Assembly: GCF_003258315.1 (NCBI RefSeq)
Contig: NZ_CP030032.1
Span: 1,998,001 to 2,062,000 of the forward strand
Direction of reading: 5' to 3'
From: Bradymonas sediminis
GTDB lineage: Bacteria; Myxococcota_A; Bradymonadia; Bradymonadales; Bradymonadaceae
DNA: 64,000 nt
Part shown: positions 17,491-26,603 of the stretch, one piece after another
How positions within the stretch are numbered: position 1 is the stretch's first letter
Layout: each line of letters opens with the position of its first letter
The notes under the pieces: generated by a model
Told to the model about the DNA's origin: nothing
Databases searched by the model: none
The model's input: the letters and a program-made list of their open reading frames with translations, nothing else
Translations under genes and position numbers: made by a program

Positions 17491-17955
17491 TGCTGCTTCA
17501 ATGGCAGCCAACTGGTCGATATTATCGTCATTCGCCCACGGAATCATCTGGAGCACGCGCAGCATAAGCGCGCGGTGCACCTGATGCGGGTTTGGGTTCG
17601 GGTCGTCGACGCCGGCGTGATTGGCCCACCAATAGCCCATCTCGGTGAAGACGATCGATTCATAGTTGCGGGTGGGAAAAACCCAGCAGCGTAGCGCGTC
17701 ACCGTGAATCCTCATCTCAACAGAGACGTTGGAGTTGCGGGGGTAGTCGGCGTCCGCCCCCATCTTAAGCGCGGTGTAGGCGTCAAAGATGGGTTGCAGT
17801 CGGGGCAGCGCGCCCTCGGGGGTGTCTTCAAGGTCGAGGACCAGCGCGGCCGCGTCGGCCACTCGTTCGCGCAGGGCGCGCATCTGCGCGACCCACCGCT
17901 GCGGCGGCATTGTCTGAAGCGAAGGAAGTTCGGCTGAGAAGGGAGTGAGCGCCAT
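17476..17955 (-). CDS. Hypothetical 159-residue protein
   Basis: The start at 17955 (MALTPFSAEL) is preceded by GAGGTGAT with five bases spacing, a near-perfect ribosome site; the longer frame to 18015 lacks one. Soluble, no signal peptide, mixed helical content, with Trp/His/Pro in the C-terminal half (MGYWWANHAG, NPNPHQVHRA). No known family recognised. It sits downstream of the RluD-type gene on the same strand after about 135 bases. Confidence 0.65.
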   Translation of the reverse strand: MALTPFSAELPSLQTMPPQRWVAQMRALRERVADAAALVLDLEDTPEGALPRLQPIFDAYTALKMGADADYPRNSNVSVEMRIHGDALRCWVFPTRNYESIVFTEMGYWWANHAGVDDPNPNPHQVHRALMLRVLQMIPWANDDNIDQLAAIEAATRAG

Positions 17956-18090
17956 CGGATCACCTCGCAATGCACGGATTGTCGCGTCCCGCGGGGCCTG
18001 GCCCGGGGACATCACGCGCCCGAAGGCGCGTGTATGACCTGCATTGGGTTGAACGGGTGATATTGGCCGATTAATCCGCCGCGCGCTGAA

Positions 18091-19035
18091 TCAGCGCCAA
18101 CTCTTGCCGGCGCGCAACGCTTCGAGCGCGTCCTGAAAATCAGCAGGATAGGGGGACTCACACTCAACGCGGCTTCCATCGGGATGGTCGAAGCCAAGCG
18201 AGCGGGCATGAAGCGCCTGGCGGCCGATCAGCGGGGTCGCTTGCGTCAGGGCGGTGCCGTAGAGCGAATCGCCCAGGAGCGGCGCGTTCGCCTCGAAGAA
18301 ATGCATGCGAATCTGGTGGGTGCGCCCGGTTTGCAGGCGGCATTCCACCAGGCAAACATCCCAATCGAAGCGCTCAAGCACCCGATAATGGGTAATCGCG
18401 CGGCGCTTCGACTCGTGAAGTCCGCTAAATCGCTTGCGGTTATTGGGGTTTCGGGCGTGGAAGGTGTCGAAGACGCCCTGGTCCTCCAGGCGCGGGCCGA
18501 CCACCAGCGCGTGATAACTTCGCGACACCGTATGTTTGCCGAATTGCTCGGCCAAAAAGCGATGCGCTTGGTCCGACTTGGTCACGGCGAGGGCGCCGCT
18601 GGTATCCTTGTCGAGCCGGTGCACAATCCCCGGACGCAGTTCGCCGCCGATGCCGGCAAGGTCGTCGAATTGATATAAGAGGGCGTTGACCAGGGTGCCG
18701 TCGGAATGCCCCGGCGAGGGATGCACGACCATGCCGGCGGGCTTTTGCACCACCGCGAGCGAGGCGTCCTCGTAGAGCACGTCGACCGGGATCTTTTGCG
18801 CCTCAAGCGTGGGCACGCTCGGCGGGCTAAAGTCCCAGCGAATCATATCATCTTCGCGCAACGTATAGCCCGACTTCACCTGGGCATCGTTGACGGTGAT
18901 TTCGCCGGCGTCGAGCCGCCGCCGCACTTGAGAGCGCGACAGCGGCGGGTCGTTTTGGTCCGCCAGATAGACGTCAAGGCGGGTGCCTTCTTCATCGGGT
19001 TCGACGAGAAAACGAAATGTTGTGGGTTGGTTCAC
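18091..19035 (-). CDS. rluD: RluD-family rRNA pseudouridine synthase
   Basis: The N-terminal S4 RNA-binding domain (about 15-75, RLDVYLADQ...LSRSQVRRRLDAGEITV) is followed by the RluA/C/D catalytic domain. That domain carries the signature HRLDKDTSG (about 140), whose Asp attacks the uracil. Later motifs are CRLQTGRTHQIRMH and GRQALHARSL. The 314-residue length and architecture fit RluD (23S U1911/1915/1917), but RluC-type specificity cannot be excluded. The GTG start at 19035 overlaps the stop of the small upstream gene as GTGA, implying coupling. Confidence 0.85.
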   Translation of the reverse strand: MNQPTTFRFLVEPDEEGTRLDVYLADQNDPPLSRSQVRRRLDAGEITVNDAQVKSGYTLREDDMIRWDFSPPSVPTLEAQKIPVDVLYEDASLAVVQKPAGMVVHPSPGHSDGTLVNALLYQFDDLAGIGGELRPGIVHRLDKDTSGALAVTKSDQAHRFLAEQFGKHTVSRSYHALVVGPRLEDQGVFDTFHARNPNNRKRFSGLHESKRRAITHYRVLERFDWDVCLVECRLQTGRTHQIRMHFFEANAPLLGDSLYGTALTQATPLIGRQALHARSLGFDHPDGSRVECESPYPADFQDALEALRAGKSWR

Positions 19036-19304
19036 CAGATATCACTTTCGATATGAGCGGTGCCGGCGAAGACGGTGTCGATAAACGCCTTCTCGAAGAT
19101 ATTGGTGTTATTGCACAGCTCTTCGCAGACGTAGCCCTCGAAATGCTGACGCGCCTCGCGCATCACATCGGCGAGCTCTTCGAAAAGGTTATCATTCGCA
19201 ATACCACGCTCGATTTTCTTCTGGATATCGGGATAAATCGCGATATCGGAGGCGATAACGCGCGCTCGAATTGCGGCTTTTTTCGGATCCGTGACTTTCG
19301 CCAT
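19032..19304 (-). CDS. Hypothetical 90-residue protein
   Basis: A small, largely helical protein without signal peptide or transmembrane segment. It has two close cysteines (YVCEELCNN) and charged helices before them (IQKKIERG, DVMREARQHF). No family recognised. It is translationally coupled to the pseudouridine synthase gene by a four-base overlap, so a link to ribosome or RNA work is conceivable but unsupported. Confidence 0.65.
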   Translation of the reverse strand: MAKVTDPKKAAIRARVIASDIAIYPDIQKKIERGIANDNLFEELADVMREARQHFEGYVCEELCNNTNIFEKAFIDTVFAGTAHIESDIW

Positions 19305-19410
19305 AATGGTCTCACTCGCTAAAAATAACGTGGGATTCGGACTGATGTCCGGTGGGTAGGATAGACCCTTCGGCCCAATCGGGCAACAATACTCTGTGGC
19401 CCGAAATCAC

Positions 19411-20541
19411 CTACCCGAGAAGTTCTTCGGCCGTCGGCAATTCAACGTCGAAGTCCATGCCGGTGGTCTTAATAAATGCGACCAGGTTTTCGGCGTAGCT
19501 CGGGAAGGGCGGGCAGCGCAGATCGCCCTTGAGCGCGTCGACCGCGTTGATCGAATTGTAGATCGTGAGGTGATTAAAATCCTCGGCGAATTGGCGCGGC
19601 CCGCGCGTGAATTTCTCGACGTAAGGGATCTTCATCGCCCATTTGGTCAGCGAATAGGGCAGGTGGCCGACCGGCGGGCGTTTGCCGGCGGTGTGGGCAA
19701 TGAGTTCGAAGACCTTGCGGGCCGACAGCGGGTTGGTGTCGCAGAGGTGGAAGGTTTTTCCGATACTATCGTCCTGCAGGCTGATGCGGTGCATCGCCTC
19801 GCAGACATAATCCGCCGGCACCAGGTTCAGCGGTTTATCGCCTTTTCCGGGCATTAAAATCGGGAAGGACTCCGGCATCTGGACGATCAGATTCATCAAG
19901 AAATACGGCCCGGCCATGCGGTCGATTTCGCCGGTCTGGGAGTCGCCGACCACGATGCTTGGGCGGTAGATGCTGACCGGGATCAGGTCCATCGCCTGGC
20001 GCATAATCAGCTCGGCCTCGTATTTGGTGCGTTCATAGGCGTTGCGGAAGCTCTGCCCCTCGTCGAGCTCATCTTCCATGATGACGCCGCTTCGCTGCCC
20101 GGCCACGAACGCCGTCGAGTAGTGATTCAGCCGCTTGAGATGCTCCATCTCGAGCGCAGCGTCGACGATATTCCGCGCCCCCTCCACGTTCACCCGCTGA
20201 ATCTCGCGCTTGCTCGCCCCCAGATACCAGATGCTCGCGATATGGTAGATATCGGTGACATTGGCCAATAACTCGAGGTATTCGGTGCCGCTGAGCCCCA
20301 GGTCCAATGAGACCACGTCGCCGCTGAGGATTTGGTAGCGATCTGGGTCTGCGCCCATCGCCTCAAGCCGACGCGTCGCCCGGTCGATAAAGTCGGGGCG
20401 CACCAACAGTCGCACAAAGGAGTCCGGCTCGTTGGTGAAGATCGTGCGCAGCATCCGGTGCGGCATGAAGCTGGGGAATCCGGTCAATAGAATATCGCGC
20501 GCGCCGCGTGGGCGGCGTTTTGAGTCTTTGGAACGGCTCAT
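19411..20541 (-). CDS. NAD(P)-dependent epimerase/fatty-acyl reductase-like SDR
   Basis: A 376-residue extended short-chain dehydrogenase. The Rossmann motif reads ILLTGFPSFMPHRML (TGxxGxxG variant without the second glycine). The catalytic pair is in YERTKYEAE (YxxxK), after the conserved Ser/Thr in YSTAFVAG. It resembles the NAD-binding_4/thioester-reductase branch that includes fatty-acyl-CoA reductases, with a basic N-terminal tail (SRSKDSKRRPRGARD). Reaction not readable. Ribosome site AAGAAG before the ATG. coaE lies 35 bases upstream on the same strand. Confidence 0.75.
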   Translation of the reverse strand: MSRSKDSKRRPRGARDILLTGFPSFMPHRMLRTIFTNEPDSFVRLLVRPDFIDRATRRLEAMGADPDRYQILSGDVVSLDLGLSGTEYLELLANVTDIYHIASIWYLGASKREIQRVNVEGARNIVDAALEMEHLKRLNHYSTAFVAGQRSGVIMEDELDEGQSFRNAYERTKYEAELIMRQAMDLIPVSIYRPSIVVGDSQTGEIDRMAGPYFLMNLIVQMPESFPILMPGKGDKPLNLVPADYVCEAMHRISLQDDSIGKTFHLCDTNPLSARKVFELIAHTAGKRPPVGHLPYSLTKWAMKIPYVEKFTRGPRQFAEDFNHLTIYNSINAVDALKGDLRCPPFPSYAENLVAFIKTTGMDFDVELPTAEELLG

Positions 20542-20576
20542 AATCTATCTTCTTGGTGCGAGTCGAGTATGCGTAA

Positions 20577-21200
20577 TTATTTATTAAAGCGTTGCATTAG
20601 CTGTTTGAATATCTCGTCAACCTGTGCGCGGGTCTGGTCGCGGGTGCCATTATTATCGATGACATAATCGGCCACCTTGATTTTCTCTTGGACCGGCATC
20701 TGCGAGTCGATGCGCTGTTGGGCGGCTTCGGTGCTGAGGCCGTCGCGCTGCATCAGTCGCTCCAATTGCACCTGGGGGTCGACCGCCACCACGATCAGCG
20801 CGTTTAACCAGCGGTGCGCGTTATTTTCGACGAGCAGGGCCGCATCATAGACCATCCAGCGCTCGCCATCCATCCGATATTGTTGGGCGTATTGCATCAA
20901 CCGCTGCGCGATGCGCGGGTGCGTGATGGTCTCAAGCGCGCGTCGCGCGTCCTCGTCGGCAAAGATCAGGGCCCCGAGCGCGCCTCGGTTCAGCGTCTGG
21001 TCGGCGTTCAAGACCTCCTCGCCGAAGCGCTCGCGAATATCCTCCCACGCCGGCTCCCCGGGCTCCACGATTTCGCGGGCCAGGATATCAGCGTCGACCA
21101 GCGGCACCCCGAGTTCGATCAGATGCCCGGCGACCAGAGACTTGCCGCTTGCGATGGAGCCGGTTAAACCGACCATGGCGAAATCCTTGGCGTCACCCAT
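20577..21200 (-). CDS. coaE: Dephospho-CoA kinase
   Basis: It phosphorylates dephospho-CoA at the ribose 3'-OH, the final step of CoA synthesis. P-loop GLTGSIASGKS (residues 11-21), the DADILAREIVEPGEPAW substrate region, HPRI, and the lid/adenine region DYVIDNNGTRDQT are all present. Length 207, normal. AAGGA lies six bases before the ATG at 21200; a second in-frame Met at residue 9 is less likely. First gene of the minus-strand run, divergent from the membrane operon at 21338. Confidence 0.93.
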   Translation of the reverse strand: MGDAKDFAMVGLTGSIASGKSLVAGHLIELGVPLVDADILAREIVEPGEPAWEDIRERFGEEVLNADQTLNRGALGALIFADEDARRALETITHPRIAQRLMQYAQQYRMDGERWMVYDAALLVENNAHRWLNALIVVAVDPQVQLERLMQRDGLSTEAAQQRIDSQMPVQEKIKVADYVIDNNGTRDQTRAQVDEIFKQLMQRFNK

Positions 21201-21337
21201 TATATTATCCTTATTTACGCTGAGGATGTTGATTTAGGCCCAGATGAGGCTGCATTACCGCCCGATTTATGGCATATCCCCCCGTGGTTGCCAATTGAAT
21301 TGGCCCAGATCTATCACCCAATCCCCCCTGGAATACG

Positions 21338-22684
21338 ATGGCGCGACGAGGCAGACGACGGCGTTCACGAGCAAAGCGAAATGCGGCGAGCGACGCGTCG
21401 GTACATCCATTGGTAGAGCGCATTTGGTCGAAGGCGATTCAGGCGCAAACCATCGGAATTTTATTTGGCCTGGCCGGCCTGATTCTGATGATCACTCCGT
21501 TGCTACGCCAGCCGAGCAAGCCATCGAGCACGATGGTGGCCGGGTCCTGGTGGACCTCGGCGTTTTATGCGCCCGGCGAACTCGGCCTGGCCGCGGCGTT
21601 AAGCGCGGTGGCGGTCGTGTTATTGGCCGGCATCTTGTGGACGCGCGTTGCGTTCGCGCGCCCGTCGCGAAAGAGCGAAGGCGTCGTCACCGCCGAGCCC
21701 ACCGCCGACTTCGAATTTGAGCAATCCCCCATCCCCGAGGTCGCCCTCGACCTGGCCGACCGGTCACGCCGCGGGATCTTCCCCTGGGTTGGCGCCGCCT
21801 GCATGGTCGCGGGCATCGCGCTGCTGGCAGGCGAGTGGTTCGTCGCCCAGCAAAAACTCCCGCCGGCGTTCACCGCCATCGCAAATGGCGAGTCGATTGA
21901 GAGCTTCACGCTCCCCCATAGTGACGCGCCGCTGAAGGTGAACCTGCCGCGCCGCGTGCGCCTCAAGGAGTTGCAGCTCGGCGAGGAGCCCAGCGCGTCG
22001 ATCCAGATCTTTCAGGTCGGTCAAAATCCCGGCGAATCGCCGTCGATTAACCGCACCTTACCCGCCGGAGCGGGCGTCACCTTTAACGGCTACCGCATCA
22101 CCTTTAGCGGTGTGCGCCCCAGCGAAGACAAGCTGCGCGCGACGTTTAGCAGCAAAGAGCCCGATTCGGTCGCGGCGACCGCGAGCATCGGCAAAAAATT
22201 TCGCCTCAGCCTCGACGGCCCCGAATATAAATTGCTCGGCATCCAGGAGAATTATCTCAACGTGATGGGCCCGGCGGCCGAGGTTGAGTCGGACGAGCTC
22301 GGCAAATTTTGGGTCTTCTCGCGCAACTCCACCACCTCGGTCCCGCCGGACCTCAAACATCCGATTCTGATGGACCGCGTTGAGTCCGAGATGGCCGGCA
22401 TCTTTACCATCACGCCCGCCCAGCGTTTCTGGCCCATCTCATTGGGCGGCACGCTCTTTGTGCTCGGATTTTCGCTGCTGATTATCTTCCCTGAGCGAAT
22501 CGTGCGCGCGGAGCGCGGCGGTAAAGTTCGCGTGTGGAGCTTCCACGAAGCAGGCGCGCTTAGCGATTATATCTTGCGGGAATCTGAAGATGAACTGCTG
22601 GCAGCCGACGAGGACCGCGTCGCGGCTTCTGACGACAGCCAGCCCGCAGAACCCCGGGCCGACAAAAAAGGAGACTCCGCGTGA
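21338..22684 (+). CDS. ResB/Ccs1-like membrane protein
   Basis: 448 residues with a very basic N-terminus (MARRGRRRRSRAKRN). Three membrane helices (about 40-60, 80-105, 150-170) are followed by a soluble domain of some 210 residues, a last helix (about 368-388) and an acidic cytoplasmic tail. This matches the topology of ResB/Ccs1, the cytochrome c haem-attachment factor, but motifs are too weak for certainty. The downstream gene starts inside the stop (GTGA), so the two form an operon. It may be unrelated to cytochrome c maturation if no CcsA partner exists. Confidence 0.5.
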   Translation: MARRGRRRRSRAKRNAASDASVHPLVERIWSKAIQAQTIGILFGLAGLILMITPLLRQPSKPSSTMVAGSWWTSAFYAPGELGLAAALSAVAVVLLAGILWTRVAFARPSRKSEGVVTAEPTADFEFEQSPIPEVALDLADRSRRGIFPWVGAACMVAGIALLAGEWFVAQQKLPPAFTAIANGESIESFTLPHSDAPLKVNLPRRVRLKELQLGEEPSASIQIFQVGQNPGESPSINRTLPAGAGVTFNGYRITFSGVRPSEDKLRATFSSKEPDSVAATASIGKKFRLSLDGPEYKLLGIQENYLNVMGPAAEVESDELGKFWVFSRNSTTSVPPDLKHPILMDRVESEMAGIFTITPAQRFWPISLGGTLFVLGFSLLIIFPERIVRAERGGKVRVWSFHEAGALSDYILRESEDELLAADEDRVAASDDSQPAEPRADKKGDSA

Positions 22685-23466
22685 ACAACCTTCTTCCCCA
22701 ATCAATCTCGGCGCTGGCGGTCTTAGGCAGTTTAATCGCGCTGGTGATGCTCAACCCGAAGAAAAAGAACGCGGCCGAAGGCGATAGAACGCTGCTGCGC
22801 GGGGCGGTTGGCATCGGCTGGCTCGGGCTGCTGGGCGGGGCGCTGCTTATTTATCTGGGCGTCTTTAATACTCTGAGCGCGCTGATGGGAACCGCGGCTT
22901 GCGCCGGACTCGCCGCGCTCCCGATGACCATCGACCTGCGCAAATCGCCGAGCTACGCGGTCGCGCTGGGGGCGGTCGCGCCGCTGCTTATTGGCGCCAC
23001 GGCGCTGGTCTTAAAGATTGATATCGTCGGCGAACCCGCCGACGCGATGCTCTTATACGCCGGACAATGGGCCGCGTTTTGCGCGGCGATGTCCGCCGCG
23101 CTGATCGCGAGCGCGTTTAGCTGGGCGAGTCGAAGCAGCGCAGGGCAGGGCGACGCCGCCTCGGAAGCCCGGGCTCAAGATGCGCGGCGACTCGGCCTGC
23201 ACGCGCGCGACTTCGCGCTGCGCGCCGTCCTGCTCGGATGGCTCTCCTGGCTGGTGCTTATCCTGATTCATTGGCGCAGCATCGGCGCCATCAGCATGGC
23301 GTCTCCCGCCGATTGGACCTTCGTCGGCGCCCTTATGCTCGCCACCTCTGCGCTGCTCGTCCTCTGGTCGAAGCGGCGGGCCTACTACGAGGCTATCCTC
23401 TTGATTTATATCGCGATTCTCGCGCTGGGGATCTGCTTTGGCGCGCCATTTGGGCTGGCGATTTAG
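22681..23466 (+). CDS. Polytopic membrane protein, partner of the ResB-like protein
   Basis: 261 residues, almost wholly hydrophobic with about seven transmembrane helices and a short charged loop (SSAGQGDAASEARAQDARR, about 155-173). In a ResB operon the second gene is usually CcsA, but its haem-binding WWD motif (WGxxWxxD) is absent. I therefore call it only a membrane protein. The GTG start overlaps the previous stop by four bases. It converges tail-to-tail with the expansin gene, with a single base between stops. Confidence 0.6.
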   Translation: MNNLLPQSISALAVLGSLIALVMLNPKKKNAAEGDRTLLRGAVGIGWLGLLGGALLIYLGVFNTLSALMGTAACAGLAALPMTIDLRKSPSYAVALGAVAPLLIGATALVLKIDIVGEPADAMLLYAGQWAAFCAAMSAALIASAFSWASRSSAGQGDAASEARAQDARRLGLHARDFALRAVLLGWLSWLVLILIHWRSIGAISMASPADWTFVGALMLATSALLVLWSKRRAYYEAILLIYIAILALGICFGAPFGLAI

Positions 23467-23467
23467 T

Positions 23468-24265
23468 TCATCTGCCATCTTCACAAATAGGGAATTGCGC
23501 CTGGCCATCCACTAACGTATCGGGCGAAAACGCAATCCCGCGGTCTTCGACCACATTGCCCATCACATCCGTGACCCGAAAATCGTAGGGCCCCACGCCC
23601 ATCCCGCCTTCATCGACGATAAAATAATTATAGCCCGAGCGGGTCGCCATCTTATAGTCGCCGTCGCCGGCTTTGATCTCGACGCTCGCGACGGGATAGC
23701 GGTGGTTTCGCACCTGGACGGCGGTCCACCATTGGTTGCTGCCTTCCTTAAAGTGATACTTCAGAACACCTTCGACCGGGCATGGGACGAAACGCCAGGA
23801 CACGTCGACGCGCCCCTGTTCTAGAGTGGCTATTTGGGCGAACGCCTCGGCGCTCAGGTCGATATCTCCGGCGCCACAGCCCGGGCAACGGTCGACCACG
23901 CGCGCGCTCACCGACGCGTCGGGGCCGTCGACTTCGATGCAGGCGCCGCAGGCCGCCGAGGCGACGAAGTCCTCGGCGTTGAGGGCGACCACATGCAGGT
24001 CATCGGGCGTCGCCGGAAAGCTGCACGCGCCGCTGCCGTCGGCTGCGTAATAGGTGGATTGTCCCTGGTATTCGACGCCGTTGATTTGGCAGGATCGGCC
24101 GGATTCGTCGTCATGGACATCATCTTCCGTTACCACGGCAGGCCCGCCATCATCGCTCGACCCATTCGAACAACCCATCACCCCAATGCTCGCCAATGCC
24201 ACCAAAAGCCCGCGACACCCAGGCGTCAAAGGCGCGGTGAAATTTACTCGATTTATAATTCGCAA
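23468..24265 (-). CDS. Expansin-like lipoprotein
   Basis: A 265-residue exported protein with a lipoprotein signal ending GVMGC (Cys about 32) and a polar linker. A double-psi beta-barrel follows (about 55-160, STYYAADGSGACSF...VVDRCPGCGAGDIDLS). The last part is a beta-sandwich (about 165-260) with aromatic surface residues (NQWWTAVQVRNHRYPVASVEI). This is the two-domain layout of expansins (EXLX), which loosen cellulose or peptidoglycan non-hydrolytically. The Asp of GDIDLS is kept. The ligand could be peptidoglycan or polysaccharide. The lipid anchor is notable because most bacterial expansins are secreted freely. Confidence 0.82.
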   Translation of the reverse strand: MRIINRVNFTAPLTPGCRGLLVALASIGVMGCSNGSSDDGGPAVVTEDDVHDDESGRSCQINGVEYQGQSTYYAADGSGACSFPATPDDLHVVALNAEDFVASAACGACIEVDGPDASVSARVVDRCPGCGAGDIDLSAEAFAQIATLEQGRVDVSWRFVPCPVEGVLKYHFKEGSNQWWTAVQVRNHRYPVASVEIKAGDGDYKMATRSGYNYFIVDEGGMGVGPYDFRVTDVMGNVVEDRGIAFSPDTLVDGQAQFPICEDGR

Positions 24266-24560
24266 AGGTCACTCCGACAGCGGGTTGGCGATGAGCGCAA
24301 ACTAACCGCGAACGATTTTTGGAACAAGCCTGGGGCATTCGTTGAAATTCAATTGAATCGATCGCAGCGGTGTTTCGTCCACCCCTGGCTGCTCGCGAAG
24401 ACGAATGGAACCTTGCACCTGAAGTGTTGCCTGAGGTATTAGCCGGCAACCCAATGATTTCATTCGCTATCTGATGTATCGCGTAGCAGGTATTTGCGTA
24501 CTTCAATTTGAATATTTTGCCAGGCGTCTGTCGCCTAAATTTTCAATCCGATGAGCTATT
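24266..24560. other. Divergent spacer
   Basis: Divergent region between the expansin and the lipoprotein at 24561. It should contain both promoters. No repeat, hairpin or small gene that I can support. Confidence 0.4.
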
Positions 24561-25331
24561 ATGAAAAATGTATTATTAGTCGTTGCCGTATTGTCCCTGG
24601 TCGCCGCTTGCGACAATTCGAATAAGACCCCGGCCGGCCAAGAAGGCGCCGCGGTCGCGCAGGCGGAGCCCGCCGACGAGAAGGCATCGGAAGAACCCGC
24701 CGAAAAGCCTGAAGGTGAGAAGGCCGAAGACGCTGCGCCAGAAGAGGCGAAGAAGGAGCGAGTCATCGCTCCCGAGGACCGGGTTGAAGTCAGCGCGATG
24801 GAGTTCAAAAAGGAGAACTTCCCGGGCAAGCTCCCCGCGGGCGAGGTGCTTGGCGGCATCGCGTTTGTCGACTCCCTGGGCGATAATTACGTCGTCTTCA
24901 CGCGCAACGAGCTGCCCTCCCAAAAGGAATATAGCGGCAACACCGCGCTGCATATCAAGCATATGGTCAAGAAGGGCGACGAGGTGCGCGAAGTCCGCTC
25001 GTATGTCGAGAAGGTCCTCGACTGCGAATTCGACACGATATTGACCCCCGAGTTCGGGGATTGGTCGGTCGCCGACCTTGATAACGATGGCATCGGCGAG
25101 GCCATCTTCGCCTACACCGCCGACTGCACCTCGGACCTCTCGCCGAATAAATACAAATTATTCGTGACCGAAGACGGCGCGAAATACGTCTTGCGCGGCC
25201 GAACCGCGATTAAAGAGGAAGGTATGGAGCCGATGGGCGGCGAGTTTAAGGCCGACGAAATGCCCGATGCCTTCTCGAAGAAAGCCGAGGAACTCTGGAC
25301 CAAGTTGTCTCGAAAGGTCTGGCAGGACTGA
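24561..25331 (+). CDS. Lipoprotein with VCBS/FG-GAP-like motif
   Basis: 256 residues. The lipoprotein signal ends VAAC at residue 16, and a low-complexity Ala/Glu/Pro/Lys linker (25-68) precedes the folded domain. That domain contains VADLDNDGIGEAIFAY, the D-x-D-x-D-G-x-x-E calcium-binding motif of VCBS/FG-GAP repeats, as a single copy, with two Cys on either side (VLDCEF, TADCTS) that could pair. An extracytoplasmic binding role is likely; function unknown. A strong hairpin terminator follows at 25365. Confidence 0.75.
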   Translation: MKNVLLVVAVLSLVAACDNSNKTPAGQEGAAVAQAEPADEKASEEPAEKPEGEKAEDAAPEEAKKERVIAPEDRVEVSAMEFKKENFPGKLPAGEVLGGIAFVDSLGDNYVVFTRNELPSQKEYSGNTALHIKHMVKKGDEVREVRSYVEKVLDCEFDTILTPEFGDWSVADLDNDGIGEAIFAYTADCTSDLSPNKYKLFVTEDGAKYVLRGRTAIKEEGMEPMGGEFKADEMPDAFSKKAEELWTKLSRKVWQD

Positions 25332-25364
25332 TCAACGATGCGCCCTTAAAGCCATCAATATTCG

Positions 25365-25396
25365 CCCCGGTCGACTGAGTCGACCGGGGTAATTTT
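25365..25396 (+). terminator. Rho-independent terminator
   Basis: CCCCGGTCGA (25365-25374) pairs with TCGACCGGGG (25380-25389), closed by CTGAG, followed by TAATTTTTA. It ends the lipoprotein transcript. Confidence 0.85.
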
Positions 25397-25427
25397 TACG
25401 CCCCTAATATAATATCGGAATGACTTT

Positions 25428-25742
25428 TTGGACGAAACGACATTTAAAGCGATCGACGCGGCGCTCAAATCCATCGTCAAAGATCTGGCGCCCGACGCCG
25501 TCTACGTCGCAAAATACGGCGGCGAAGTGATCGCGCCCGATCCCGGGGATATCAGCAGCACCGTGGGCGGCATCTTCTGCTATACCAAGCACGCCTCGCT
25601 TGAGTTCTCCTGTGGCGCATTCTTCGATGACCCCGACGGTCATCTTGAAGGCGGCGGCAAGATGCGCCGGCACCTGAAATTCCGCGCGCTGGAGGATGTC
25701 GAACTGAAGAATGTTCGCTTCTATCTCGCCCAGGCGCTCTGA
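25428..25742 (+). CDS. DUF1801-family protein
   Basis: A 104-residue small soluble protein. The pattern GGIFCYTKHASLEFSCGAFF...LEGGGKMRRHLKF near the C-terminus is that of the DUF1801 family (YdhG-like), whose function is unknown. No ATG is in frame and the best start is TTG at 25428 without a clear ribosome site, so the start is uncertain. It stands between a terminator and the glycosyltransferase gene and may lead the 25.4-28.0 kb plus-strand cluster. Confidence 0.65.
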   Translation: MDETTFKAIDAALKSIVKDLAPDAVYVAKYGGEVIAPDPGDISSTVGGIFCYTKHASLEFSCGAFFDDPDGHLEGGGKMRRHLKFRALEDVELKNVRFYLAQAL

Positions 25743-25790
25743 AGCTCGACCCAAACGCCAAACGCCAAACCTCGAAAAATACGAAGCTCC

Positions 25791-26501
25791 ATGATTTCAG
25801 TCATCACTCTCTGCCTCAACGAGGCCGAAAACCTGGGCAATCGGCGCCGAGAGCTCGGGCGCCAGGGCGTGGCATGGGAATGGATTGTCGTCGATGGCGG
25901 CAGCGAAGACGCCACGGTTGAGGTCGCCAGGTCGCTGGGGGCCAGGGTTATCCAGGCACCTCGGGGGCGAGGCACCCAGCTCAACGCGGGCGCACGGGAG
26001 GCCCGCGGCGATATCCTGTTGTTTTTGCACGCCGACACCGAATTGCCGCCCGATGGCTTGCGCGCTGTACGCCGCCTGATGGGCGACGCGCAGATTTTGG
26101 GTGGTAACTTTAGGATTCGATTCTCTGGAGACCATTGGGAGAGCCGCGCGCTCGAGGTTATCTACCGAATCCGGCAAAGCTTGCTCGGCGTCTATTATGG
26201 CGACAGCACGATCTTCGTGCGCCGAGACATCTTCCGGCAGCTCGGCGGTTTTCCCGACCAAAAGATCATGGAGGATTACGATTTCGTGCGCCGCCTGGAG
26301 CGGGCAGGGCGCACCCGACAGTTGGACGAATTCGTCATCTCCTCGGACCGGCGCTACCAGGGCAAACTCGGTCGCTGGCTATTTCGTTGGGCCTCCATCC
26401 TCGTGCTTTACCGGCTCGGCGTCCCGGCGGATCGACTCGCCGACTTCTATCCCACGCATAAAATAGATGGCCGTAGCCGCCCGGCAGGCTCGCCCCGATG
26501 A
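25791..26501 (+). CDS. TIGR04283-type glycosyltransferase (GT2)
   Basis: A 236-residue GT-A fold glycosyltransferase. Motifs in order: ISVITLCLNEAENL, VVDGGSEDAT, RGTQLNAGA, LFLHADTELP, GGNFRIRF, EDYDFVRRLER. The RGxQMNxGA/HADT combination is that of the TIGR04283 group, in some genomes tied to arsenosugar or related biosynthesis. No transmembrane helix apart from a weak hydrophobic patch (WASILVLYRLG). The acceptor is unknown. About 100 bases upstream of the GntA/YqcI gene and read in the same direction. Confidence 0.82.
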   Translation: MISVITLCLNEAENLGNRRRELGRQGVAWEWIVVDGGSEDATVEVARSLGARVIQAPRGRGTQLNAGAREARGDILLFLHADTELPPDGLRAVRRLMGDAQILGGNFRIRFSGDHWESRALEVIYRIRQSLLGVYYGDSTIFVRRDIFRQLGGFPDQKIMEDYDFVRRLERAGRTRQLDEFVISSDRRYQGKLGRWLFRWASILVLYRLGVPADRLADFYPTHKIDGRSRPAGSPR

Positions 26502-26603
26502 GCTTGATATCCCCCTCTCCGAGGTCATATTGGGTGATGACGTGGGGTTTGGCGCGCTCGCGCCTGACGGTCAATCATCGTATCAATCAGCCAGGAGTGG
26601 AGT

